Both the position numbers and the translations under genes were made by a program. Below are positions 34,469 through 42,445 of a stretch of 64,000 nt of DNA, one piece after another. The notes under the pieces were generated by a model. It had not been told where the DNA came from. It ran no database searches and worked only from the letters and a program-made list of their open reading frames with translations. Source of the stretch: Novosphingobium terrae (GTDB taxonomy: Bacteria > Pseudomonadota > Alphaproteobacteria > Sphingomonadales > Sphingomonadaceae); NCBI RefSeq assembly GCF_017163935.1, contig NZ_JABVZR010000002.1:124001-188000 (forward strand), in the 5' to 3' direction. The number at the start of each line of letters is the position of its first letter. Position 1 is the stretch's first letter.

Positions 34469-36970
34469 ATGAGCTTTGTTTCACGCCTGCTGACCGGAGC
34501 GGCGGCGCTTGCCTTGAGCGCCACCGCCACCCAGGCCTTTGCCGAAGACGCCAGGCCCGCCGACGCGCAGGCCGATGCGGGGGCCAATCAGCCCAGCGAT
34601 ATCGTCGTCACCGGATCGGCGCGCGCGCAGCGACGCTTTGGCGTGTCCTATGCGGTGAATTCCATGTCGCATGAGCAGATCGCCAAGCTGGCCCCGCGCA
34701 GCATGGCCGAGCTGATCGGCGCCCTGCCCGGCATTCAGGTGGAAGCCACTGGCGGCGAAGTGCAGAACATCACCCGCATCCGCGGCATCCCCACCGACCG
34801 CGGCTATCTCTACTTCCAGCAGGACGGGTTGCCGCTGTTCCACGAACTCGACGGCTATTTCTTCAACGCGGGCGACGGCATGAACCGCCTCGACCTGATG
34901 ACCGACCGCGTGGAGACCGTGCGCGGCGGCCCCGCGCCAATCTATGCCAGCACGGCGGCGGGCATCGCCAATGTCATCACCCGCACCGGCACGGATCATA
35001 CGCAGGGCGAGGCGCAGCTGACCTTGGGCACCAGCGGCCTCTACCGGCTGGACGCCTATCAGTCGGGCCCGCTGGGCCATGACACCTATTATGCCGTGGG
35101 CGGCTTTCTGCGGCTAAACGAAGGCTATCGCGATGCCGGCTATCCTTCGGACAAGGGCGGGCAGATCCGCGCCAACATCCTGCATAAATTCAGCAATGGC
35201 TCGCTCAAGCTTTCGGGCGAATATGTTAATGACCGCAATGCTTTCTACCTGTCGATCCCGACCGCCGATCCGCGCAACACCAGCGTCAGCCTGAACCCTT
35301 ACATCAACTATTTCACGGGCACGCTGAACTCGTCATCGCTGGAATCGGTCAACATCCGTTACCGCGACGGTTCGGGCAACATCCAGACCCAGCATGGCGA
35401 CCTGTCCAACGGACGCCACATCATGTTCGGCAATGTCGCGCTGGATTATGAGGGCGATTTCGGGCCTTGGCATGTATCGGCCAAAGGCGGCTACACCAAG
35501 GGCAAGAACCATTTCGACGCGCTCTATTCCACCTCCAACCCGGTGGATGCCGGCACATTCGCCGCCGGCTATCTGAGCGCGGCGCGCACCGCATTTGGCA
35601 GCAATGTCTCATACCTTGGCTATGCCTTCGCGGGCACCAATGGGCAGGGTGTCTACAACCCAGCGGCCTCCTCGGGTCTGGTGCTGTCGGCGCAATATCG
35701 CTCGGTGGAGGCGGATTTCTACTCCGGTCAGGGCGATCTCAGCGTCACCCGCAAATTCGATACGCCCATCGGCAAGCATGATATCCGCGTCGGGCTTTAC
35801 GGCTCGCGCTATGGCAGCACGGCCTTCTCGATCTATCAGAACTATCTGATGCCGGTGCAGTCCAACCCGCAGATGCTCGATCTGGTGGCCTATTCCTCCA
35901 GCGGATCGGTGCTGGGTTATGTCACCGACAATGGCGCGATCAACGATGCCGTCTCGATGACGGGCGGGGCCTACAATGGCCGCGTCTTCGCAGCCTATGG
36001 CACCGACACATGGGACATCACCGACCATCTGCGCGTGGACCTTGGCCTGCGCCGCGAATGGTATGAGTATGATGGCTGGTATCGCGTGACCACCTCGGCC
36101 AATCTGGGCAATGCCGCAACGCTGGCCGACGATGCCACCCGCGCCTTCACCGGTCAAATCGTCAACCAGAAGCTCAAGCCCAATGCCACCAACTGGACGG
36201 TGGGCGCCAATTATGACCTCAATGGCCATCTGGGCGCCTATGCGCGCATGTCGCAATTGCAGGTGCCGCCGGGCGCCTCGGTGACGATCAGCAGCCCCAT
36301 CGTCACCACCACGACCTCGGCCAAGCTCTATGAGGTGGGGCTGAAGGCCTCCTTTGGCCGATCCTATCTCTATCTGACGGGCTTCTACACCAAGTTCGAT
36401 CCGCTCAGCGCCGCCTTCACCGCCTTCAACCCCACAACCGGGCGCAGCGACCAGACCATCAACTTCGTGGGCAAGGCGCGCGACATCGGCGTGGAGGCCG
36501 ATGGCCAGTTGCATATCGCCGGGCCGCTCTCCATCGCCGGGTCGCTGACGGTGCAGGACCCGAAATATCTCAACTTCACCAGTTCGGTGGGTGCCGACGC
36601 CAGCGGCGGCAATGGCAAGCAGATGGTCCGCCAGCCCAAGATCTATGGCAACATCCGGCCCACGGTGGATTTCATGGCAGGGGGCAACAAGATCAGCCTC
36701 TATGGTCGCTATGACTATGTCAGCCGCCGCTATGTCGACTATTCGAACACCACGGCGCTGCCCGCCTATGGCTATTTCGGCGTGGGCGCCCTGTTCGAGC
36801 GTGACCGCTGGTCCTTCCAGGTGGTGGGCGACAACATCACCAACGCCCATGGCCTGACCGAAGGCAACACCGCCGGCGACGTGCTGACCGGGCAAGGCTC
36901 TTCCACGGCGATCTTCGGGCGGCCGCTGTTCGGGCGTTCTTTCCGCTTCGTGCTCTCGCGCAAGTGGTGA
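34469..36970 (+). CDS. TonB-dependent receptor in ROK/phosphodiesterase locus
   Basis: 833 residues. A signal peptide (cut near AFA-ED, about residue 25) is followed by a TonB-box-like DIVVTG, a plug (about 55-175) with AELIGALPGIQVEATGG and VETVRGGPAPIYAS, and a barrel ending FGRSFRFVLSRKW. The C-terminal aromatic residue fits Bam-dependent insertion. It sits between a ROK regulator and a periplasmic glycerophosphodiesterase. I infer that it imports a polyol- or sugar-phosphodiester, or an oligosaccharide, but the ligand is not evident from sequence. Confidence 0.87.
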   Translation: MSFVSRLLTGAAALALSATATQAFAEDARPADAQADAGANQPSDIVVTGSARAQRRFGVSYAVNSMSHEQIAKLAPRSMAELIGALPGIQVEATGGEVQNITRIRGIPTDRGYLYFQQDGLPLFHELDGYFFNAGDGMNRLDLMTDRVETVRGGPAPIYASTAAGIANVITRTGTDHTQGEAQLTLGTSGLYRLDAYQSGPLGHDTYYAVGGFLRLNEGYRDAGYPSDKGGQIRANILHKFSNGSLKLSGEYVNDRNAFYLSIPTADPRNTSVSLNPYINYFTGTLNSSSLESVNIRYRDGSGNIQTQHGDLSNGRHIMFGNVALDYEGDFGPWHVSAKGGYTKGKNHFDALYSTSNPVDAGTFAAGYLSAARTAFGSNVSYLGYAFAGTNGQGVYNPAASSGLVLSAQYRSVEADFYSGQGDLSVTRKFDTPIGKHDIRVGLYGSRYGSTAFSIYQNYLMPVQSNPQMLDLVAYSSSGSVLGYVTDNGAINDAVSMTGGAYNGRVFAAYGTDTWDITDHLRVDLGLRREWYEYDGWYRVTTSANLGNAATLADDATRAFTGQIVNQKLKPNATNWTVGANYDLNGHLGAYARMSQLQVPPGASVTISSPIVTTTTSAKLYEVGLKASFGRSYLYLTGFYTKFDPLSAAFTAFNPTTGRSDQTINFVGKARDIGVEADGQLHIAGPLSIAGSLTVQDPKYLNFTSSVGADASGGNGKQMVRQPKIYGNIRPTVDFMAGGNKISLYGRYDYVSRRYVDYSNTTALPAYGYFGVGALFERDRWSFQVVGDNITNAHGLTEGNTAGDVLTGQGSSTAIFGRPLFGRSFRFVLSRKW

Positions 36971-37032
36971 TCTGATCGGCGGGAGTCTTTGCCCGGCCCC
37001 CGCCCCCCTTCCTTTGACGAAAGCTGATCCTC

Positions 37033-37971
37033 ATGACCAAGGCGATGTTCGCCATGGCCGCGCTTGCCTGCGCGGCAGCCACTCCGGCACATGCCACCGA
37101 TACTCAGGACACCATGCGCCGCATCCGCGATCCGCAAGGAGGACTGATCGTGATTGCCCATCGCGGTTGCCACGAACCGGCCCCCTGGCATGGCTGGGGC
37201 AGCGCACCGGAGAATTCGGCACTGGCGCTGCAGCGCTGCGCGCAGATGGGCGTCGATGTGATGGAAACCGATGTCCACAAGACGCGCGACGGCTATCTGG
37301 TGATCATGCATGACGACAGTGTCGACCGCATGACCGATGGCAAGGGCGCCATCGAGAAGCTGACACTGGCCCAGATCAAGGCGCTGCATCTGCGCGAGAA
37401 TGAAGGGGGCGCCGATGCGCCTCTCACCGATCAGACCATGCTGACGCTCGATGAGATGCTGGCCATGGCCAAGGGGCGGATCGTGCTCAACCTCGACGTC
37501 AAGGCGATGATCTATGCCGAGGTGGTCGATGCGGTGATGCGCGCCGGGGCGCAGGACCGGGTGATCGTGAAGACGTTTGGCGGGCTGGGCAGCGCCCCGC
37601 TGGCTTCGATCGCGCCCTTCGACAAGGTGCCTTTCGCGGTGATCCCGATGAGCGCCGATGAGCGCGGGATCGATATCCCGGAGGTGATGCGCCGCCAGAT
37701 GGCGGGCGCTCACAAGCCCATCGCCTTTGAGTTACCACTGCTGCAGCTTTCCGCCCTGCCCGCGATTGGCGAGCAGTCGCAAAAGCTGAAAGTGCGGCTT
37801 TGGGTCAACACGCTGTTCAACGGCTTTGTCATCGGCGGGGGCAATGATGTCGATGCACTGCGCAGGCCGGATGCCGTCTGGGGCGACCTCTATCGCCGGG
37901 GCGTCACCATGATCCAGACCGACGATCCCGAAGCCATGCTGCGCTTCCGCGATGCGGAGCTGAAGCACTGA
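37033..37971 (+). CDS. Periplasmic glycerophosphodiester phosphodiesterase (GDPD family)
   Basis: 312 residues with a signal peptide (about 1-22, cut near AHA-TD). The GDPD active site is present: HRG near residue 43, PENS, METDVHKTRDG and HDDSVDR. GDPD enzymes split glycerophosphodiesters to glycerol-3-phosphate plus alcohol; GlpQ is the periplasmic model. Follows the TBDR by 62 bp on the same strand and probably shares its regulation. It would act on substrate after passage through the outer membrane. The downstream palindrome acts as a terminator. Confidence 0.88.
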   Translation: MTKAMFAMAALACAAATPAHATDTQDTMRRIRDPQGGLIVIAHRGCHEPAPWHGWGSAPENSALALQRCAQMGVDVMETDVHKTRDGYLVIMHDDSVDRMTDGKGAIEKLTLAQIKALHLRENEGGADAPLTDQTMLTLDEMLAMAKGRIVLNLDVKAMIYAEVVDAVMRAGAQDRVIVKTFGGLGSAPLASIAPFDKVPFAVIPMSADERGIDIPEVMRRQMAGAHKPIAFELPLLQLSALPAIGEQSQKLKVRLWVNTLFNGFVIGGGNDVDALRRPDAVWGDLYRRGVTMIQTDDPEAMLRFRDAELKH

Positions 37972-37980
37972 TCGTCAGAA

Positions 37981-38011
37981 ATGGGCCGATCCCCGATCAG
38001 GATCGGCCCAT
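37981..38011. terminator. Bidirectional hairpin terminator, perfect 12-bp stem
   Basis: ATGGGCCGATCC (37981-37992), 7-base loop, GGATCGGCCCAT (38000-38011). It lies between the convergent GDPD and methyltransferase genes. The stem is very stable; the T-tract is weak on either strand. Confidence 0.7.
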
Positions 38012-38016
38012 GGCCC

Positions 38017-38811
38017 TTACGGTTTCCGCGCCAGAGTTGCGATAAATGTCGGGAGATAGCGGTCGATCAGGAAGCGCGGTGTCGGAGCATGGTCCTCCTG
38101 AAAGCCCGCGATCTGGAAGCCTGCCTCGATCTGACCCGCGATCAGGTCCGTCAGGCTATGGCCAAAGACCAGCGCCTCGCCGCTGGAGAGCTTGGCCTCC
38201 AGTGCTTCGGGCGGCAGATCGCGCATGTCGGCATAGGGCATGGCATAGGCGGGGCGGATCAGCCCTTGCTGTGCCAGAGCAGCATCGCGGTCACCCACAA
38301 AGATCACCGGATTGTAGAAGCTGGCCAACAGTCGCCCGCCGGGACGCAGAACACGGAAAGCCTCCCGCCACACCGGCCTGACATCCGGCACATAATGGTT
38401 CGAAATCGGGTGGAAGATGATATCGAACCGGCCATCGTCAAAGGTGGAGAGGTCGCGCATATCGCCCTGCACCGTGGTCAGGGTCAGCCCATCGCGCTGC
38501 GCCACAAGGCGGTCCTGCTCCAGCTGGCCCTGCGAGGCATCGAAGACCGTCACCTGCGCGCCCGCTGCAGCAAGGACCGGCCCCTGCTGCCCTCCGGCTG
38601 AGGCAAGACACAGGATACGCTGCCCGCGGACATCGCCGAGCCAGTCGGCGGGCAGCACTCCGGGCGTCAGTTGCACAGACCATCGCCCGGCCCGCGCCGC
38701 TACGATGGTTTCAGAGGATACAGGGCGCGACCATTCACAGTCGCTGGCGGCCTGATGGTCCCAGGCAGCCTGATTATGCCTGAGGATATCGAGAGATGTG
38801 GTGTGTGGCAT
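38017..38811 (-). CDS. SAM-dependent class I methyltransferase
   Basis: 264 residues with a Methyltransf_11-type fold: motif I in ILCLASAGGQQGPVLAAAGA (about 70-90), the acidic VTVFDAS strand end, QGDMRDLSTF (motif II region) and LRPGGRLLASF. The glycine loop is CLASAGGQQG rather than the usual GxGxG, as in the group that resembles methyltransferases acting on small molecules. Substrate unknown. No signal or membrane segment. Transcribed alone, convergent with the GDPD gene. Confidence 0.82.
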   Translation of the reverse strand: MPHTTSLDILRHNQAAWDHQAASDCEWSRPVSSETIVAARAGRWSVQLTPGVLPADWLGDVRGQRILCLASAGGQQGPVLAAAGAQVTVFDASQGQLEQDRLVAQRDGLTLTTVQGDMRDLSTFDDGRFDIIFHPISNHYVPDVRPVWREAFRVLRPGGRLLASFYNPVIFVGDRDAALAQQGLIRPAYAMPYADMRDLPPEALEAKLSSGEALVFGHSLTDLIAGQIEAGFQIAGFQEDHAPTPRFLIDRYLPTFIATLARKP

Positions 38812-38934
38812 GGTGATCTCGGATCATGAGCCCGGCAGCAAGGCACAGCGCCGCCCCTGGTGGGCAGAGACCCTGTTTGCCGGACTGGATAGATTGAGCC
38901 TATACGACAGAGGCATAGGCCGGGCACGCGCTGC

Positions 38935-38952
38935 AACTGCCGAAGGGCAGTT
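38935..38952 (+). other. Short perfect hairpin in the gap before alkB
   Basis: AACTGCC, GAAG loop, GGCAGTT, followed by TCTCTT, about 140 bp before alkB and 125 bp before the divergent methyltransferase. A second small inverted repeat (GCCTAT/ATAGGC, 38898-38920) lies beside it. It may be a leader hairpin or weak terminator; the role is open. Confidence 0.35.
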
Positions 38953-39093
38953 TCTCTTCGCGCGGATGCTCTTTACTGCAGGATCACGACACCGGACTCC
39001 CAAAACCGGGGCGAGCCTATCAGCGGATCTTCACCCGGGCAACAATGGAAAGCGCCTTTGCGGCGAGCCCGGCGGCCTTTATGGCGCTGCAGC

Positions 39094-39732
39094 ATGCTCG
39101 ATCTTTTTCCTGATGACCGCAAGGCCCTGCCCCTCGATCCCGGCGCCTGTCTGCTGGGCGGTCTGGCATTGCCCTTTGCACCGGCGTTGCTGGAGGACAT
39201 CCGGCAGATCGCCGCGCAGGCTCCTTTCCGGCATCTGGAAACGCCCGGCGGCAAGCGCATGTCCGTTGCCATGACCAATGCCGGGGGGCTGGGCTGGGTT
39301 TCCGATCGGTTCGGCTATCGCTATGAGCCGCGCGATCCGCTCAGCGGTCAGGCCTGGCCCGCCATGCCGCCGCTGTTTGCGCAGCTTGCGCGGGAGGCGG
39401 CGGAGCAGGCCGGATTTGCCGGATTTGCTCCCGAGGCCTGCCTGATCAACCGCTACACCCCCGGCAGCAGGCTGACGCTGCATCAGGATCGCGACGAACG
39501 GCATCTCGATCAGCCGATTGTCTCGGTGTCGCTGGGGGTGGATGCCACATTCCTGTGGGGCGGGCAGGCGCGTGGCGGCCGGGTGAAGCGGATCGCCTTG
39601 CATCATGGCGATGTGGTGGTCTGGGGCGGCCCGGCGCGGCTGACCTATCACGGCATCGATGTGCTTCCAGAAGGCCTGCATCCGCTGACGGGCGATCTGC
39701 GTTACAATCTCACCTTCCGCCAAGCCGGATAA
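39094..39732 (+). CDS. alkB: Alpha-ketoglutarate-dependent DNA repair dioxygenase AlkB
   Basis: 212 residues. Oxidatively demethylates 1-methyladenine and 3-methylcytosine in DNA using Fe(II) and 2-oxoglutarate. Iron ligands His130, Asp132 (LHQDRDE) and His186 (LTYHGID) are intact. So are the 2-oxoglutarate-binding arginines Arg203 and Arg209 in the DLRYNLTFRQ ending and the NRYTPGSRL substrate region. Converges on ogt with 6 bp between the stops, so two alkylation-repair genes are side by side. Confidence 0.95.
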   Translation: MLDLFPDDRKALPLDPGACLLGGLALPFAPALLEDIRQIAAQAPFRHLETPGGKRMSVAMTNAGGLGWVSDRFGYRYEPRDPLSGQAWPAMPPLFAQLAREAAEQAGFAGFAPEACLINRYTPGSRLTLHQDRDERHLDQPIVSVSLGVDATFLWGGQARGGRVKRIALHHGDVVVWGGPARLTYHGIDVLPEGLHPLTGDLRYNLTFRQAG

Positions 39733-39738
39733 GCCGGT

Positions 39739-40296
39739 TCAGAAGGTAAAGCCCATCTGGGCCTGAGCGGGCGGCTCCGGCAAGGCGCCTTCCAGCTTGA
39801 GCATATGCGCCTTGGAATCCGATCCGCCCGGCGCTGAAAAGCCGCCAATTTTGCCGCCTGCCGCCAACACGCGATGACAGGGAATGATCAGCGGCACGGG
39901 ATTGCGCGCCATGGCCTCGCCCACCAGACGGGCGGCCTGCGGTTCTTCACCCAGATCGCGGGCGACCGCGCCATAGGTGGTGGTCTGGCCCCAGCCCAGC
40001 TTGCGCACCAGATCGTAGATGCGCAGGAACAGCGGCTCCTGCTCGCCCAGATCGACGGGGACTTGCGAGAAATCCTGCACTTCTCCCGCGAAATAGCGCT
40101 GCGCCGCTGCGATTACAGCGCCGACCTTTTCGGGCGGCTGAGTGGCGGTGGAGGTTGGATGCCGTTTGAACAGGGCACGCTCGGCAGACTCGTGGCTGGA
40201 TGCGGGCAGGCGAAAGGCCACCACGCCTGTGTTGGTCCAGCCAATCGCCGCGAAGCCGTAATCGGTGGCGAAGATGTGATGGCGGATCGCTTGCAT
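39739..40296 (-). CDS. ogt: Methylated-DNA-[protein]-cysteine S-methyltransferase
   Basis: 185 residues. Suicide repair of O6-methylguanine: the acceptor is Cys140 in IIPCHRV. The helix-turn-helix region (GQTTTYGAVARDLGEEPQAARLVGEAMARNP, split here over 105-133) and the Asn of ARNP are present. There is no N-terminal Ada AraC domain, so it is a constitutive Ogt type. ATG 40296 is preferred (AAAGG just before it); ATG 40329 adds 11 residues. It lies just downstream of the LuxR-type response regulator on the same strand and might be read through from it. Confidence 0.93.
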   Translation of the reverse strand: MQAIRHHIFATDYGFAAIGWTNTGVVAFRLPASSHESAERALFKRHPTSTATQPPEKVGAVIAAAQRYFAGEVQDFSQVPVDLGEQEPLFLRIYDLVRKLGWGQTTTYGAVARDLGEEPQAARLVGEAMARNPVPLIIPCHRVLAAGGKIGGFSAPGGSDSKAHMLKLEGALPEPPAQAQMGFTF

Positions 40297-40346
40297 GGGG
40301 GCCTTTATGGATGCTTCCTCAGCCTCCATATCAGCCGCTACGGCGC

Positions 40347-40961
40347 TTATTTCAACCCCGCCTCCAGCGCCAGACGCAGCAGGTCAGCGGTGCGGGCGAC
40401 GCCCAGCTTGGTCTTGATCAGGCTGCAATTGTTGGCGATGGTTTTATAACCCAGCCCCAGCAGATCGGCGATTTCGCTCAGACTCTTGCCCGCCGCCAAC
40501 TGGCGCAGAATTTCCAGATCGCGCGGGGCCAGCTGCGCCAGCGAACTGGCGGGGGTGGCGGTCTGCAACGCCAGCGCCTGCGCCAGTTCATGCTCGATAT
40601 AGCGCCCGCCCGCGCCCACCTTGCGGATGGCCGTCAGCATCTCGTCGGGCGAGGCGTTCTTGCTGACATAGCCCTGCGCCCCGGCATTGAGCGCGCGGGT
40701 GACGTACAAAGGCTCGGCATGCATGCTCAGCACCAGAATGGGCGTGACGCTGATCTGGCGCAGCCGGGCGACCAGCTCCACCCCGCCCAGTTGCGGCAGG
40801 TTGAGATCGACGATGATCAGATCGAGGTTTTGCGCCCGGGCGATGGCGAGGCCTTCACGCCCGGTCTCCGCCTCGAAGATTTCGTCCTGAGAGATGATCG
40901 CCAGCATGCGCCGCAAGCCGGCGCGCACCACGGCATGATCGTCCACCAGCAGAATTCTCAT
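40347..40961 (-). CDS. LuxR/NarL-family response regulator
   Basis: 204 residues. The receiver domain (1-120) has the acidic pair Asp6/Asp7 (VDDH), phospho-acceptor Asp near 54 (IIVDLNLP) and Lys near 103 (YVSKNAS). The LuxR helix-turn-helix (about 140-200) carries LAPRDLEILRQLAAGKSLSEIADLLGL. It overlaps the kinase stop by four bases, so the two form a system. Expected target: the TBDR promoter across the divergent gap, where a 14-bp palindrome lies. Confidence 0.92.
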   Translation of the reverse strand: MRILLVDDHAVVRAGLRRMLAIISQDEIFEAETGREGLAIARAQNLDLIIVDLNLPQLGGVELVARLRQISVTPILVLSMHAEPLYVTRALNAGAQGYVSKNASPDEMLTAIRKVGAGGRYIEHELAQALALQTATPASSLAQLAPRDLEILRQLAAGKSLSEIADLLGLGYKTIANNCSLIKTKLGVARTADLLRLALEAGLK

Positions 40962-42286
40962 GATTGTCCTTCCTTATGCGGCCATGCCAGCCGGGCCTGC
41001 ACGCTCCACCCCTGTCCTGCCGCGCCCGGGCCATAGGTCAGGCTGCCACCCCCGGCCTCTACCCTTTCGCGCATGCCGATCAGGCCCAGACCGCTGCCGC
41101 TGGCCGCGCTTTGGCTGGAGCCATCATCCTCCACCGTCACCAGCAATTCGCCGTTTTCCCGCCCCAGAGCGATGCGGATCAGGTCAGGCTTGCCATGGCG
41201 CACGGCATTGTTCACGCCCTCCTGCACGATGCGATAGGCCACTTCGGCGGTGGGGCCGGAAATGGCTTCATCAGGCAGGGCGAGGTCGAACAGCAGATCG
41301 GGCTGGCGGGTGGCCCAGAAGCGCACCAGATCCTCGATGGCGGCATTCAGGCCGAATTCCGTCACCTGCGTGGGGCGCAATCGCACCAGCAGATCGCGCA
41401 CCTGCTTCTGCATATAGCGTACCGCGCTCTGGATTTCCTGCACCCGCTCGGGGATCGCCTCGTGACGCCCGGAGGCCGCGAATTGCGCGATCACCTCGGC
41501 ATCGAGGCTGACCGCGAAGAGATGCGGGCCAATCTCGTCATGCAGATCGCGGGCGATATCGGCGCGCTCTTCCTCCTGCAGGTTGGCCAGCTGTTCGGCC
41601 AGTTGACGGTTGCGGGCGCTGGTGGCTTCCAGCTCGCCCGCCATACGGTTGAAGCCGCGTTGCAGATGGCGGACCTCTGGCGCGCCGGTTTCCGCCACGC
41701 GACCGGCATAGTCCCCGCCGCCCAGTTCGCGAAAGCGCTGCGCCAGCACCGTCAGCGGGCGGAAGGCCGCGGTGATCACCATATAGACCATCAGCAGCCC
41801 GGCCATCGCCGTCACCACCAGCACGCCCATCAGCGCAAGGAACTCATTCCATGTCGCGCTGACATCGAGATCGGGCGTGGGTGTCAGCACCAGTTGCCCC
41901 GCGCCGAAACGGGTGCGCGGCAGAGGCAGCGCCATGCCCGAGGGTGTAATCTTGAGCAAAGCACGGAACCAGCCGGGCGGCGGCGTGTCACTCTGCTGCG
42001 TATGGGAAACGGCGGCGACTTTGCCATCAGCCCCCAGAAGCGTGGCGCGAATATGGCGATTGCCATCGAAGGTCTCGACCAGCTCGTGCAGGTCGCGCGC
42101 GGGGTGGTCCGATTGGGGCAAATCCTCGAAGGTGTCGGCCACGGTCTGATGGGCGCCGCTCATCCCGGCGGAGAGTTCGGCGGAAAGGGCGCGACGCACC
42201 TCATAGCCCGCCACCAGCGTGCCCAGAGTCATGGCCAGCAGCAGGACCAGCCCGATAACCAGAATGATGCGTACCCTTAGCGGCAT
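40958..42286 (-). CDS. NarX/UhpB-type sensor histidine kinase (HisKA_3)
   Basis: 442 residues. Two membrane helices (about 7-28 and 150-175) enclose a periplasmic sensor of about 120 residues. HAMP (about 175-228) follows, then HisKA_3 with phospho-acceptor His in DIARDLHDEIG (about residue 245), and an HATPase with VQEGVNNAVRHG and SGLGLIGMRERV. The family phosphorylates NarL-type regulators such as the next gene. The extracytoplasmic domain is unassigned. Divergent from a TBDR, whose ligand may be what it senses, directly or indirectly. Confidence 0.9.
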   Translation of the reverse strand: MPLRVRIILVIGLVLLLAMTLGTLVAGYEVRRALSAELSAGMSGAHQTVADTFEDLPQSDHPARDLHELVETFDGNRHIRATLLGADGKVAAVSHTQQSDTPPPGWFRALLKITPSGMALPLPRTRFGAGQLVLTPTPDLDVSATWNEFLALMGVLVVTAMAGLLMVYMVITAAFRPLTVLAQRFRELGGGDYAGRVAETGAPEVRHLQRGFNRMAGELEATSARNRQLAEQLANLQEEERADIARDLHDEIGPHLFAVSLDAEVIAQFAASGRHEAIPERVQEIQSAVRYMQKQVRDLLVRLRPTQVTEFGLNAAIEDLVRFWATRQPDLLFDLALPDEAISGPTAEVAYRIVQEGVNNAVRHGKPDLIRIALGRENGELLVTVEDDGSSQSAASGSGLGLIGMRERVEAGGGSLTYGPGAAGQGWSVQARLAWPHKEGQS

Positions 42287-42355
42287 GGCCCAAGGCCTAA
42301 CACAGGCCGGGCGCTGACGGGACGCTTTTCCTGAACGCTTATGCAGATCGGGAAT

Positions 42356-42369
42356 TCTTCCCGGGAAGA
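42356..42369. promoter_or_regulatory. 14-bp perfect palindrome between two-component system and TBDR
   Basis: TCTTCCCGGGAAGA, a perfect palindrome in the 159-bp divergent gap, 70 bp upstream of the kinase start and 77 bp before the TBDR ATG. A further GGGAA half-site flanks it on each side (GGGAATTC and ATCGGGAAG). It is a likely operator for the LuxR-type response regulator. Confidence 0.5.
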
Positions 42370-42445
42370 TCGGGAAGGCTTGGCATCGCTTGGCTTTTGC
42401 GCGCGCGATATTCGGCAGGACATAGCTTTAGACAGGGTTCCCCTC

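Noticed and set aside
38798..39274. 158-codon plus-strand frame before and over the start of alkB
   Set aside because: Overlaps alkB in another frame, has no domain and no ribosome site; treated as a chance frame.
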